DNA from: UBA9160 sp035489755
GTDB lineage: Bacteria > Myxococcota_A > UBA9160
NCBI GenBank assembly: GCA_035489755.1
Contig: DATGZK010000029.1
Span: forward strand, 1-64,000
Direction of reading: 5' to 3'
Length of the DNA: 64,000 nucleotides
Shown: one piece after another, positions 1 to 7,506 of the stretch
Position numbering within the stretch: position 1 is the stretch's first letter
How the letters are laid out: the number at the start of each line of letters is the position of its first letter
Position numbers and translations under genes: made by a program
The notes under the pieces: model-generated
What the model was told of the DNA's origin: nothing
The model's input: the letters and a program-made list of their open reading frames with translations, nothing else
Database searches by the model: none

Positions 1-238
1 GGATCGAGCCCGGGGATCGCGATCTTCAGCACCGCTTGCCTTCCGTCGGCGCTGACGGCTTCTGCGACGAAAGCTTCAGTTCCTGTGGAAAAGGTGCGCC
101 CGATCGAAAGGTCCCATTCGCGTTCGAGCTCGGCGACGAGCCGCCCAAGCCCGGCAAGCCACGCCAGACCGCCCTCACCGTGCGCAAGCGCCGTCCGTCG
201 CACTTTGTCGGGAATGATGACGTCTTTCATCGTATCGT

Positions 239-496
239 CTATCGCCCTTTAAGGCCGATGTTGTCGATCGAATAGGTCAGCTCGGTCATTAGCTCACGAA
301 AGCGAGTCGCCCCCACCTTTGCACGAAACCGAATCATCACCTTCCAGGTGCGGTCGAACTTGGCGGTCAGGAAGACTCGCCACTCGCGCTCCGCGGCTTC
401 TTTTGCGAAGCGGCGAGCTGCTTGTGCCGAGGCGCGCCGGAGTTCGGTGCGTCTGGTCGTTCTGCGCTGTCCGCTGCGGGGTTTAGACTTCATCAT
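239..496 (-). CDS. small basic mobile-element protein
   Basis: An 85-residue, Arg/Lys-rich protein of unknown function. It is the last gene of a minus-strand chain of tiny ORFs and overlaps the previous one by 4 bp (ATGA), so translational coupling is likely. The central block, with the core EAAEREWRVFLTAKFDRTWK, recurs almost unchanged in a frameshifted copy at 38.6 kb on the plus strand. That shows a real protein family carried on mobile DNA. No catalytic motif is visible; DNA binding would be a guess from the charge. Confidence 0.6.
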   Translation of the reverse strand: MMKSKPRSGQRRTTRRTELRRASAQAARRFAKEAAEREWRVFLTAKFDRTWKVMIRFRAKVGATRFRELMTELTYSIDNIGLKGR

Positions 497-720
497 GTGG
501 GCTTCGTAACGCGGATCATCCGGCTTGTGTATTGCTGCACCCGCTTGGCGTCCTCGGCGCGGCCGTCGCGAAGGAGGAGCGGAATCACCTCTTCGACAGT
601 GAGCTTCGGATTCGCGCGTTGATACGGGTCAAGAATCGCGGCAATCGCGTCGAACTCTGCGAGGTCGGCCTGTGCCTTTGCTAGCGCCAGCTCGGCGTTC
701 GTGAGCTCCTTCTTCCTCAT
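493..720 (-). CDS. hypothetical small acidic protein
   Basis: A 75-residue protein, mostly helical in appearance: an N-terminal MRKKELTNAELALAKAQADL helix, then a LTVEEVIPLLLRDGR segment. It overlaps its neighbours by 4 bp on both sides, so it sits inside a compact polycistron. I recognise no family. The amino-acid composition (balanced charge, Leu/Ala helices) looks coding, unlike the Arg/Ser-rich antisense frames. Confidence 0.55.
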   Translation of the reverse strand: MRKKELTNAELALAKAQADLAEFDAIAAILDPYQRANPKLTVEEVIPLLLRDGRAEDAKRVQQYTSRMIRVTKPT

Positions 721-962
721 CGCTTGCCACCCTGCCCCGGAGGCTCACCGCGCGACTCCGCGAGCACTGCCGCCAGGCGGTCGAGGACTTCCCCCCGTGT
801 GAGCGGGCGAGCGGATACCGTCGGCTCAAGGAGATGCTGAGCGACGGAGCGCAACCAGGAGAGTTCCTCGTCTGAGGTGAGTAGGTCCTGCACCTGCTCC
901 GTGTTCATCGGCTCGACGATCTTCCGCCACGCCTTCCTCGCCCGCGGAGCGCGGTCGCTCAC
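717..962 (-). CDS. hypothetical small protein
   Basis: An 81-residue protein with a basic N-terminus and an amphipathic middle (MNTEQVQDLLTSDEEL, then RSVAQHLLEP and LDRLAAVLAESRG). It overlaps both flanking ORFs by 4 bp. I cannot name a family. The position in the chain and the non-random composition are the only support. Confidence 0.55.
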   Translation of the reverse strand: MSDRAPRARKAWRKIVEPMNTEQVQDLLTSDEELSWLRSVAQHLLEPTVSARPLTRGEVLDRLAAVLAESRGEPPGQGGKR

Positions 963-1165
963 GTGGCCCCCTCCGGCCCGTCCGCACGAGCCGATTGCCT
1001 CTCGCGTTCCCCGACCGACTCAACCCACACTTCCGGTGCGCGATTTCCCTGGATCCGGCGATACCGGTCGTCTCTCGCCCGGGCGTAGTCTTCCTCGGCT
1101 CCGCGTTGCACCACGTTCGCGGAAGCCGTCGGCGCCGCGAGCTCGCGGGGGCGTCTTTTCGCCAT
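959..1165 (-). CDS. hypothetical small basic protein, intact copy of a duplicated gene
   Basis: A 68-residue basic protein starting MAKRRPRELAAPTASANVV. It starts directly after the stop of the 43-residue ORF (TGA-ATG junction) and overlaps the next gene by 4 bp. The DNA lies in a segment repeated near 6.97-7.2 kb. In that second copy at least three single-base indels in C or G runs break the frame, so this copy looks functional and the other decayed. Function unknown. Confidence 0.5.
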   Translation of the reverse strand: MAKRRPRELAAPTASANVVQRGAEEDYARARDDRYRRIQGNRAPEVWVESVGERERQSARADGPEGAT

Positions 1166-1218
1166 TCAGGCGCGCCTCGCTGAGCTGCGGCGTCGGCTCG
1201 TTTTCTTGGCACTCCGAA
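975..1218. repeat. duplicated block A, copy 1
   Basis: About 240 bp nearly identical to 6963-7204, same orientation. It covers the 68-residue ORF ending at 959. Differences between copies include single-base indels in homopolymers that break the frame only in the second copy. Confidence 0.85.
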
Positions 1219-1297
1219 GGCAGGGCCGACCTCGCTGCAAATTCCCCACTGCTCGCCCTCGAGCGGCGTATGCTCTTCGAGGCTCCGCGTTCACCAT
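1166..1297 (-). CDS. tiny overlapping ORF (43 aa)
   Basis: A 43-codon basic ORF (starts MVNAEPRRAYAARGR). Its start overlaps the stop of the 34-residue ORF before it, and its TGA is followed at once by the ATG of the next gene. Coding status rests on this tight spacing alone. The product is Arg-rich and unidentified. Confidence 0.3.
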   Translation of the reverse strand: MVNAEPRRAYAARGRAVGNLQRGRPCLRSAKKTSRRRSSARRA

Positions 1298-1395
1298 CTT
1301 CCGCGGAGCGCCGGCGCCGAGAGCTCGCCAAGCACCGAACCCCCGACCACGACGGGGGGCGGCTTGCCGCCGAGCTTCGGTGCCGGTCCCGTCAC
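1291..1395 (-). CDS. tiny overlapping ORF (34 aa)
   Basis: A 34-codon ORF starting at GTG inside a GTGA overlap with the stop of the preceding ORF and ending in TGA within the next start region. It is Gly/Pro/Val-rich (LGGKPPPVVVGGSVLGEL). It is part of the same chain of coupled mini-genes; no function can be assigned. Confidence 0.3.
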   Translation of the reverse strand: MTGPAPKLGGKPPPVVVGGSVLGELSAPALRGRW

Positions 1396-1570
1396 GCGGA
1401 GTTCCCTACGATCGGCACCCCGGCGAGCCATCCCTCGGCGCTGACCTCGGCCCCGAGCACGATGGCTCGCGCGTAACCGAGCCGCTCCGCGCTGAGACGC
1501 GCCTCGAGCTGCACCGCGAGCGCGAACGCTTTTCTCTGCGCCGCGCTTTGAACGGGATCATCTTGCCCAT
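1392..1570 (-). pseudogene. small ORF, probably frameshifted
   Basis: A start ATG overlaps the TAA of the upstream gene (TAATG) and opens MGKMIPFKARRREK, but the protein-like continuation (ALAVQLEARLSAERLGYARA, then IVLGAEVSAEGWL) lies in another frame that ends at 1392. A single-base shift in the A-run after the start joins the two halves. Either the gene is broken or it starts at an internal GTG. Confidence 0.4.
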
Positions 1571-1776
1571 TACGCGTCGCCCTTTGCCTTTGCCTCCGCG
1601 CGCCTCTGCTCCGCGAGCTTCTCCGCCCGCATCGTCTCGGCCATGGCGAGCCACCTCCACACAACCACGTCCCTTCCACGCCCTCGCGCGCCAGCGACCT
1701 CAATCATAAAGGCCTTCCAGCGCTCGGCGCCGAGCACGAGTTTGAGCTGCTCAATAGTGTGATGGCTCACGCCCAT
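1570..1776 (-). CDS. hypothetical small protein
   Basis: A 68-residue protein with a plausible globular N-terminus (MGVSHHTIEQLKLVLGAERW) and a charged coiled C-terminus rich in Ala, Glu, Lys and Arg. It lies 6 bp after the preceding ORF and overlaps the next start. No family recognised; probably a phage or integrative-element accessory protein. Confidence 0.5.
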   Translation of the reverse strand: MGVSHHTIEQLKLVLGAERWKAFMIEVAGARGRGRDVVVWRWLAMAETMRAEKLAEQRRAEAKAKGDA

Positions 1777-1782
1777 CTTCTT

Positions 1783-1989
1783 TCAACCGCATGCCGCATC
1801 TTTGGGCTCATCGCCTGCAAGTAGCAAGTCGATCTCCGTGTCGGTCAGCATACGCTTGCAGTCGCGGCCGCCGTCGGCCGCCAGGATGCGGTCGGCGCGC
1901 TCGAGGAGGATGTCCACGACGGGGCCGTCGGGTAACGCGCCTTGTACGTGGCGCACAAGATCGGCGAGGCGCATAGCTTTGGCTATCAC
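1783..1989 (-). CDS. hypothetical mobile-element protein, paralogue of the 6.3 kb gene
   Basis: A 68-residue protein starting at GTG within a GTGA overlap. Its second half, DILLERADRILAADGGRDC followed by LTDTEIDLLLAGDEP, is repeated with few changes at 6.25-6.47 kb, where it lies directly upstream of the M41-like peptidase gene. The conservation at protein level shows selection in the past. Function unknown. It is the first clear gene of the mini-ORF chain. Confidence 0.55.
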   Translation of the reverse strand: MIAKAMRLADLVRHVQGALPDGPVVDILLERADRILAADGGRDCKRMLTDTEIDLLLAGDEPKDAACG

Positions 1990-2101
1990 GCGACGCTCGA
2001 GCTGTCTGTCGTTCCCGTGAATCTAGTCGGTCGGAATCATTGAAGCACTTCGGCACGCAGGATCAAGAGAGCTCTCGGATCTGCTGCGGCAACAGTGGCA
2101 C

Positions 2102-2239
2102 GTGGGACAAAGCGCCTCGGGCTCCGTTGCGCCGCCTGGCCGCGCGAAAAGATCCCACGCAATCGACAATCCGTGAGACACTGTGCGCTCCGGTGTGTGA
2201 GGGTGGGATGATTGCGGTCCCGCCCAACCACACGAACAA
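2102..2239. repeat. duplicated block B, copy 1
   Basis: About 138 bp closely matching 6784-6923. On the minus strand it reads in part as a Cys-containing peptide (CPTCHCC), but no convincing gene is defined. The rest of 1990-2513 holds no supported gene. Block order relative to block A differs between the two copies, so the module was rearranged. Confidence 0.75.
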
Positions 2240-2513
2240 CCGCGGCGGCTCGATCTTCCCGCCCCCCACGTCGGTTCGCGTTTCCCCATCATTTCGGCGC
2301 GCCCCAGGCGCCGGTGCGGCGGACCGGGCTTGGCTTGCTCCGTCACGAGTTTGGGTTCACGTACGCTTCGCATTGCATGGAGCGGAGTTCCGGCGGTGCG
2401 TCGCGGGCATGGGCTTTTGGAGCTTCCAATCGTTTAGCAACCGGTTTCTCCCCTTCTCTCGGTGGAATAGGACTAGAGTGGGCCGCATGGGGTGAGAAGA
2501 AGGGATGCGCGAA

Positions 2514-2840
2514 ATGAAAGTTATCAACACAACTCAGTGGAAGCTCCATCCTGGTACGCTTGCAGAGTTCCTGGCTCTAGCGAACGAGTACAAGAAGACG
2601 CACGAGCGTCTCGGTGGGCGGGTGCGGATGTGGGTGCCGCTTGCCGGGGGCCAGCCGAGCAGCGTTCTCTACGTCATCGAGCACGAGGACATCGCGGCTT
2701 ACGGCGCCTTCATGAAGAAGCTGACTGTGGATGCGGAGTACCAGAAGCTCGCGAAGGCGACACTCGAGCGGCAGCGGGTAAATCCGATCGCCGAGATGAC
2801 CGCGAGCACGGTGCTGTCCGAACCCTGGATACCGAGCTAG
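2514..2840 (+). CDS. hypothetical protein, possible dimeric alpha-beta barrel
   Basis: A 108-residue protein beginning MKVINTTQWKLHPGTLAEFL. The in-frame ATG at 2505 sits on top of the AGAAGG ribosome site, so the ATG at 2514 is better spaced and preferred. The pattern of a short beta strand, a long helix and then SSVLYVIEHEDIAAYGAF resembles NIPSNAP/ABM-type ferredoxin-like folds, which are often orphan stress or monooxygenase-like proteins. No catalytic residues can be named. It stands alone between mobile debris and the beta-lactamase-fold gene. Confidence 0.7.
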   Translation: MKVINTTQWKLHPGTLAEFLALANEYKKTHERLGGRVRMWVPLAGGQPSSVLYVIEHEDIAAYGAFMKKLTVDAEYQKLAKATLERQRVNPIAEMTASTVLSEPWIPS

Positions 2841-3435
2841 AGCTGCCCCCGTAGCTCGCGCGGAAACACGCCTTGACGTTCGACCAAGGCATCTCCACGC
2901 GTGGACTTTGCTCCCCACGCAGTGGATCGGAAGAGCAACGAGCATCGGCCGGCGCCGTCGAGCCGCGGAGCGACTTGTTCCCATGGGGGGGCGCAAGAAC
3001 GCTCACAGCGGGCTTCGGCGCCGGCTCGCCTAACCTGCGAACGATCTTTCCGCCCGAAGTGTCGCCCCACCCAAATCGGTGGCGTCGGCGGCGCTCCCCC
3101 CACGCCCGCGGGTGTCGGCCACCCCTTGTCGAGCGCGCGTCGCGGCACGTGTCGCGGCGAGGGCCTCGGATGACGCGCAGGCCAAGCGCGGGCCTCGCAG
3201 GCGTTGCATCAGACTCTAGGGCTTCGAGCGCAGTCCTCCTGGTAGAGATCGTCTAACACTATACAGTGTATACACTAGGTGAAAAGTTCTAGTTATAAGA
3301 ACCCCCTTTCCACCCCGCGCACCCTCCGAGGGTGGGTCTACCCCGCCCCCGCCACGGTTCGCGCCGCGCGTTCGAGATTGACGAGATAGACTTCGGGTGC
3401 GCCACGAAGTCGACATTGGCATCCTAGGGGTCCGT
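2841..3435. other. intergenic region, no gene seen
   Basis: Nearly 600 bp without a credible ORF. The last part (3250-3300) is unusually AT-rich and holds the palindrome described separately. Confidence 0.5.
3265..3276. promoter_or_regulatory. perfect 12-bp palindrome, possible operator
   Basis: AGTGTATACACT is a perfect inverted repeat, preceded by a partial copy ACACTATAC, within an AT-rich pocket 160 bp upstream of the metallo-hydrolase gene. The shape fits an operator for a dimeric regulator; no regulator gene is adjacent. Confidence 0.35.
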
Positions 3436-4377
3436 ATGTCGCACACGCGCCGACTGCTGAGAGTCACCATCATCGTGGCAGTCTTCCTGGCCGCATCCTT
3501 CGGGGCATTCTTGGTCCTCTTCGGCAGGTCGCCTTTACCGCAGCCACCGCCCTTGACCGAACCGATGCCCTTTGCTGCCCCGCCGCTGGGGATGGCCGTG
3601 TTTCAGCTACCGACCGGTATGACGCACAGGAGCGCCGCCTTTGCATACCAAGGTGGTTCGTTCTTCGATAAGCGCGACTTCGCGATGACTGCCGTTCTGG
3701 TGAAGCATCCTCGGGGTGATCTGCTTATCGACACGGGCTTCGGCCGCGACATCGATGCCCAGCTTCGGCTGATGCCGGCTGCCTTCCGTGCAATCACCAG
3801 TTACGAGCGGGGCACTTCCGCAGCCGACCAGCTCGACGCCAAGGGTTACGATCGCCATGCGTTGCGAAGCATCGTTCTCACCCACGCCCACTGGGACCAT
3901 GTCAGTGGTGTGCCGGATTTCCCAGGTACGCGCGTCTGGGTGACCCCCGAGGAGCACCATTTCATCGTTGACGATGGAGCCCTCTCGGCGGTTGCCCGGA
4001 GCTTCACCAGCACTCAGTACGAGGAGTACGGTTTCGAAGGTGGCCGCTACCTTGCTTTTTCCAGGAGCCACGATGTTTATGGCGACGGCTCTATCGTGAT
4101 CGTCCCCGCACCCGGCCACACACCCGGATCAGTGATCATTTTTCTTGCTCTCCCGACGGGTGAGCGTTACGCGCTGGTGGGTGATCTGGTGTGGCAGCTG
4201 GAGGGCATCACCGAACGACTGGAGCGACCCTGGCTCACCCGCTGGCTGACCGAAACGGACCCGAGTGCCGTTCGGGAAAACATCTTGCGCATGTCAGCGA
4301 TCGCGGCACGATTCCCCGAGCTGATCATCGTGCCAGCTCATGACGCTCGTGGCTTCGCTCAAATGCCGAGACTGTGA
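3436..4377 (+). CDS. membrane-anchored metallo-beta-lactamase-fold hydrolase
   Basis: A 313-residue MBL-superfamily hydrolase. Residues about 8-30 form a single membrane anchor or signal, followed by a Pro-rich linker, so the catalytic domain should face the periplasm. The zinc motif HAHWDH is at residues 150-155 (His150, His152, Asp154, His155), with later ligands in PAPGHTPGS and VGDLVW and a C-terminal VPAHDARG. This is the general N-acyl homoserine lactonase/MBL hydrolase pattern; the substrate is unknown. The start at 3436 has an AGGGG site 6 bases upstream, which beats an earlier in-frame start. It is single-gene, with mobile debris on both sides. Confidence 0.85.
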   Translation: MSHTRRLLRVTIIVAVFLAASFGAFLVLFGRSPLPQPPPLTEPMPFAAPPLGMAVFQLPTGMTHRSAAFAYQGGSFFDKRDFAMTAVLVKHPRGDLLIDTGFGRDIDAQLRLMPAAFRAITSYERGTSAADQLDAKGYDRHALRSIVLTHAHWDHVSGVPDFPGTRVWVTPEEHHFIVDDGALSAVARSFTSTQYEEYGFEGGRYLAFSRSHDVYGDGSIVIVPAPGHTPGSVIIFLALPTGERYALVGDLVWQLEGITERLERPWLTRWLTETDPSAVRENILRMSAIAARFPELIIVPAHDARGFAQMPRL

Positions 4378-4591
4378 CATCGAGTGGGTGGATCTGCTCG
4401 GCCCACCCGCCAGGTGGTGGACCGCCGGCCCCCAGAGGTCCCTATACCCCTTGAAACGCTTGCAACGGTGCAACACCCACGCTCGCGTAACCGCTCGCGA
4501 ACTAGCTGCTGTGCGCTCTCAGCTGGGGTGCCGGGGTGGGGCCCAGAGGCGCATCCTGCTCGGTCGCCCCGGCCAAGCTATTCCCCCCAGG

Positions 4592-4670
4592 GGACACCAT
4601 GGAGTTTCACAGTCTATTTGCGCGCGAGGTATACGCGCGCGAGTTGGCCGTGGGAGGGGTGGTACACGGG
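4592..4670 (+). repeat. conserved leader segment, copy 1
   Basis: This begins with 31 bases identical to the reverse complement of the 36.06 kb segment and continues with weaker similarity. Both copies open an ATG (here 4599) encoding MEFHSLFA, then later VGGVVHG. Both lie beside integrase remnants. It may be the 5' end of a lost element gene. The rest of 4378-4854 holds nothing I can support. Confidence 0.6.
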
Positions 4671-4834
4671 GGGTGGAGCGGTCGCGCACACGGCGCCGAC
4701 GCGACGCAAAGCTACGACGCGCTTGGCAGCGGCAGCTGCCCCGTGAGGGGCCGTCTGGGGCCGTGGGGCCGTCGTGGATGCCGCTCTATGCCGCCAGGTG
4801 CAGGCCCTTGCAACGCGGCACGTGCAACCTCACG

Positions 4835-5614
4835 TCACTTCTGACCCTTCTTGGCTTCTGGCAGTCTTGGGGTCGGGGGTTCGATTCCCCCCAGCTCCAC
4901 CAAGAAATCCGAGGGGTTGGCGTGACGCGCTGACCCCTCATTCTTTTGAGGAGACGGATAGAGACGTCGAAAGACGCTCTCCTGTGTTTGTTCGCCGAAC
5001 TCCGCGAACGCGAGATCCGCCTCCTCTTCGGGCATCGCGTGCACATAGGTGCGTAGCGTGAACGCAGCCGATGCGTGACCGAGCTGCGCGGCGACCCACC
5101 GGATGCTCTTGCCAGCCGCAAGCGCGAGGCTGGCGTAGGTGTGGCGCGCCACGTGGAGCTTGAGGGGCCGCACGCCGAGCTTCGCCGCACGCCGGCGGAT
5201 CCGGCTCCACGAGCGGGTGACGTTGCGTTCGTCGAGGTGCGTCTCCGCGAGGGAGCAGAAGACCCACTCGGACACCTCGCTCCCGAGCCGAGCCACCGGC
5301 CCTGCCACGGCCGCCCTGCTCGCGGGCGGACAGGAGATCGAAGAGCTCCGCCGCGAGCTCGTGCGGCATCGCAACCGTGCGCCGCTTACCGCTCTTTGGC
5401 GTCGTGAGCTGACCGGAGGTGATCGCCCGCCGGATCCCGATCCGCCCGTGCGCGAAGTCGACATCCTCCCACAGACGGTCCAGGTCGCGCGCCACCGCGA
5501 GGAGCGTCGCGCGTCCAGGCCTCCGCCTCGGGCACTTCGTGGGCGGCCACCCCCTCCGACGTGCCGACGTTGCGAGACTTCGCGCCCTTGCGCGTGGGCT
5601 TCATGCTCACTCAT
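4835..5614 (-). pseudogene. tyrosine recombinase/integrase, frameshifted and truncated
   Basis: The catalytic domain of a phage-type integrase survives in two frames. The start of the domain (LWEDVDFAHGRIGIRRA, then TPKSGKRRTVAMP) is in one frame. The end, with HVARHTYASL (the HxxR box), QLGHASAAFT and the RTYVHAMP tyrosine region, is in another. The switch falls around 5290-5330. No N-terminal core-binding domain is left. The C-terminus overlaps the ssrA-like att fragment. It would have catalysed integration at ssrA; it is now inactive. Confidence 0.8.
4855..4902 (+). other. ssrA (tmRNA)-like 3' end, attachment-site scar
   Basis: The sequence has a T-arm (GGGGG TTCGATT CCCCC at 4875-4891), an acceptor strand CAGCTCC, and ACCA at 4899-4902. 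The acceptor plus ACCA matches the known E. coli tmRNA 3' end. The 5' part of the RNA gene is absent upstream. An integrase remnant reads through this segment on the other strand, which is the usual arrangement of an att site in a tRNA or tmRNA gene. A tRNA source cannot be ruled out. Confidence 0.65.
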
Positions 5615-6248
5615 TCGCCTGCGTCACGATCCGGTCCACCTCTTCGCCTTGCAGCGTTCCATGCGCGAGGAGCGCCGACGCGACCGCGTGTACGGCATGC
5701 CAGCGCGTACTGAGGAGGCGCAGCGCGTCGTCCCAAAAGGGCTGGAACCAGTGCTCCGTCCCAACCAAACGCGCGAGCAGCTTGCGGTCGCCTTCGGACG
5801 CCTCTTGCACGAATGGGCTCCCTTCGGGTCCGAGGGATTCAAGTATCTGGGCCTTCCAATCTTCCAGAATCGCGAACGGGGCGCAGCATTCGGCGACGAC
5901 ACCCGCATAGAAACCAGTGCAAACGGCGCGACGGTCGGCGCGCTTCCGGCGCGGACTGGCCAGCGCGGTCCCCCGGTACTCCTCGTAGTGGAGAGTGACC
6001 AAGACCACCGCTCCACAGCCGAAGAGGGTCACGTCCGCGACGGCGTGGCCTCCCTCGTGGATCGCGACCCTGCGGGCACCCTTCGCGAGAGAAGCCGTTT
6101 GCTGCTCGTCAAGCTTGGCGACGCAGCTCACCCCGAACGCAGAGAACCGCTCGTCCAGCGCGGCGCGGCTCTTTGCGAACGCAAGGAGCACGGCGTCGGA
6201 GGCCCGGGGCAAGGGGGCGTAGGTCACGTTGGCGCGGTCGATGCTCAC
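5607..6248 (-). CDS. stand-alone M41-like (FtsH-type) zinc peptidase
   Basis: A 213-residue protein with the zinc motif VAIHEGGHAVA (HExxH) at about residue 62-72, a following hydrophobic strand, and then a segment AVCTGFYAGVVAECCA that resembles the AGRAAE region of FtsH. A later EASEGDRKLLARLV may hold the third ligand Asp. No AAA ATPase domain is present, so it is a free protease domain. It lies on mobile DNA between a decayed integrase and a duplicated small gene, overlapping the latter by 4 bp. Target unknown; possibly regulation of the element. The composition looks intact. Confidence 0.65.
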   Translation of the reverse strand: MSIDRANVTYAPLPRASDAVLLAFAKSRAALDERFSAFGVSCVAKLDEQQTASLAKGARRVAIHEGGHAVADVTLFGCGAVVLVTLHYEEYRGTALASPRRKRADRRAVCTGFYAGVVAECCAPFAILEDWKAQILESLGPEGSPFVQEASEGDRKLLARLVGTEHWFQPFWDDALRLLSTRWHAVHAVASALLAHGTLQGEEVDRIVTQANE

Positions 6249-6472
6249 GCCGCGCCTGGCTCATCGCCGGCAAGCAGGAGGTCGACTTCGGCTTCCGTCA
6301 GCGCACGGTTGCAGTGGCGCCCGCCGTCCGCCGCAAGGATGCGCTCGGCGCGCTCGAGGAGGATCTCCGCGAGATGCGCGTCGAAGGGGCCCCGCCAACG
6401 GTGCGCACGATGTAGCAAAGGTGCCGCCCTCTGGCCGCCCCGCTCACACCGCTCCCTCCGGCCCGTCCTCAC
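6245..6472 (-). pseudogene. paralogue of the 1.8 kb gene, N-terminus possibly frameshifted
   Basis: The C-terminal half (EILLERAERILAADGG, then LTEAEVDLLLAGDEP) matches the 1783-1989 gene closely. The N-terminal half in this frame is Arg-rich, while another frame gives a more protein-like stretch (HLCYIVRTVGGA), so a base change in the GGCGGGGCCCC run is likely. It overlaps the peptidase gene by 4 bp. Whether it is still translated is unclear. Confidence 0.45.
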
Positions 6473-6514
6473 GCGCAGGAGATTTGACCATGATCGCGAT
6501 GGGCAGATCAGCCG

Positions 6515-6730
6515 CTAGGCGCTGACGCTGTCCTCGTCGACAGTCATTTCGACCTGTGCGTAGCGGAAGTTTGAGGCGAAGAACTCCTTAGCCCCCGCCG
6601 CGCCGGCAGCTTCTGGAGTGCGACCTTGTCGCTCGACATTGATTCGGGGAACCATGGGACTCTTACGCAGTCCTAGTTGGCAGCGGCCATCGCGATCGCA
6701 GACAAAGGTCCAAGGCATGTAGCGAAACAT
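6515..6730 (-). CDS. hypothetical small protein
   Basis: A 71-residue protein (MFRYMPWTFVCDRDGRCQLG...), with an acidic C-terminus (QVEMTVDEDSVSA). The composition is protein-like and unlike the overlapping frames. The start is the first ATG after block B copy 2. No family recognised; accessory element gene. Confidence 0.45.
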   Translation of the reverse strand: MFRYMPWTFVCDRDGRCQLGLRKSPMVPRINVERQGRTPEAAGAAGAKEFFASNFRYAQVEMTVDEDSVSA

Positions 6731-6783
6731 AGCGCACTCTCGTCGGTGCAGATGCTTCGGGTTGAAACACGATCTGGACATCA

Positions 6784-6923
6784 GTGGGACAAAAGCGCCT
6801 CGGGTTCCGTTGCGCCGCCTGACGCGCGAATAGATCCCACGCGCTCGACGATCCGTAGGATACTGTGTGCGCTTCGGCGTGCGAGGGCGGGACGACGGCG
6901 GCCCCGCCCAACCACACGAACAA
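6784..6923. repeat. duplicated block B, copy 2
   Basis: Second copy of the block at 2102-2239. Here it directly adjoins block A copy 2 (40 bp apart), whereas copy 1 is 0.9 kb from block A copy 1. Between 6731 and 7506 I see only these repeats and no intact gene. Confidence 0.75.
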
Positions 6924-6962
6924 TCCTCGCCCCGTGTGGTGCGATCGCTCACGTTACCCTTC

Positions 6963-7204
6963 GGCCCGTCCGCACGAGCCGATTGCCTCTCGCGTTTCCC
7001 CGACCGACTCAGCCCACGCTTCCGGTGCGCGATTTCCCTGGATCTGGCGATACCGGTCGTCTCTCGCCGGGCGTAGTCGTTCTCGGCTCCGCGTTGCACC
7101 ACGTTCGCGGAAGCCGTCGGCGCCGCGAGCTCGCGGGGCGTCTTTTCGCCATTCAGGCGCGCCTCGCTGAGCTGCGGCGTCGGCTCGCTTCGTGGCACTC
7201 CGAG
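6963..7204. repeat. duplicated block A, copy 2 (decayed)
   Basis: Second copy of the block at 975-1218. Relative to copy 1 it has lost one C after the start codon region and one G in the middle and gained one A near the end, so the minus-strand ORF is destroyed. Confidence 0.85.
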
Positions 7205-7506
7205 TAAAATCGGGCGCGCCAGGAGCTCGATTCCGTAAAGGAAGCACCGACGACCGCGACGGACTGTCCTTGGAGGGAGGCGACTCGTGCGGTAACTTGC
7301 GCTCTGTCCGGGCTTCATACCACCAGGCACTCGGACACAGTTGCCAAGCGGCCCACGCGAAGAGGCATTCCCTCCTTACCGTCCCTCACGATTCACCAGA
7401 TCCCAGGACCGCTGCTTTCCGGAAGTCGCTCCCCAAGAAGCCCCGCCCGCCTCGGTCGCGCCGACATCCGGCGCGCAGCGAGGAGGGATGCTCGAACGAG
7501 GCGACC

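Noticed and set aside
5139..6518. 459-codon plus-strand frame
   Set aside because: Arg/Pro-rich antisense of the integrase remnant and the M41-like gene.
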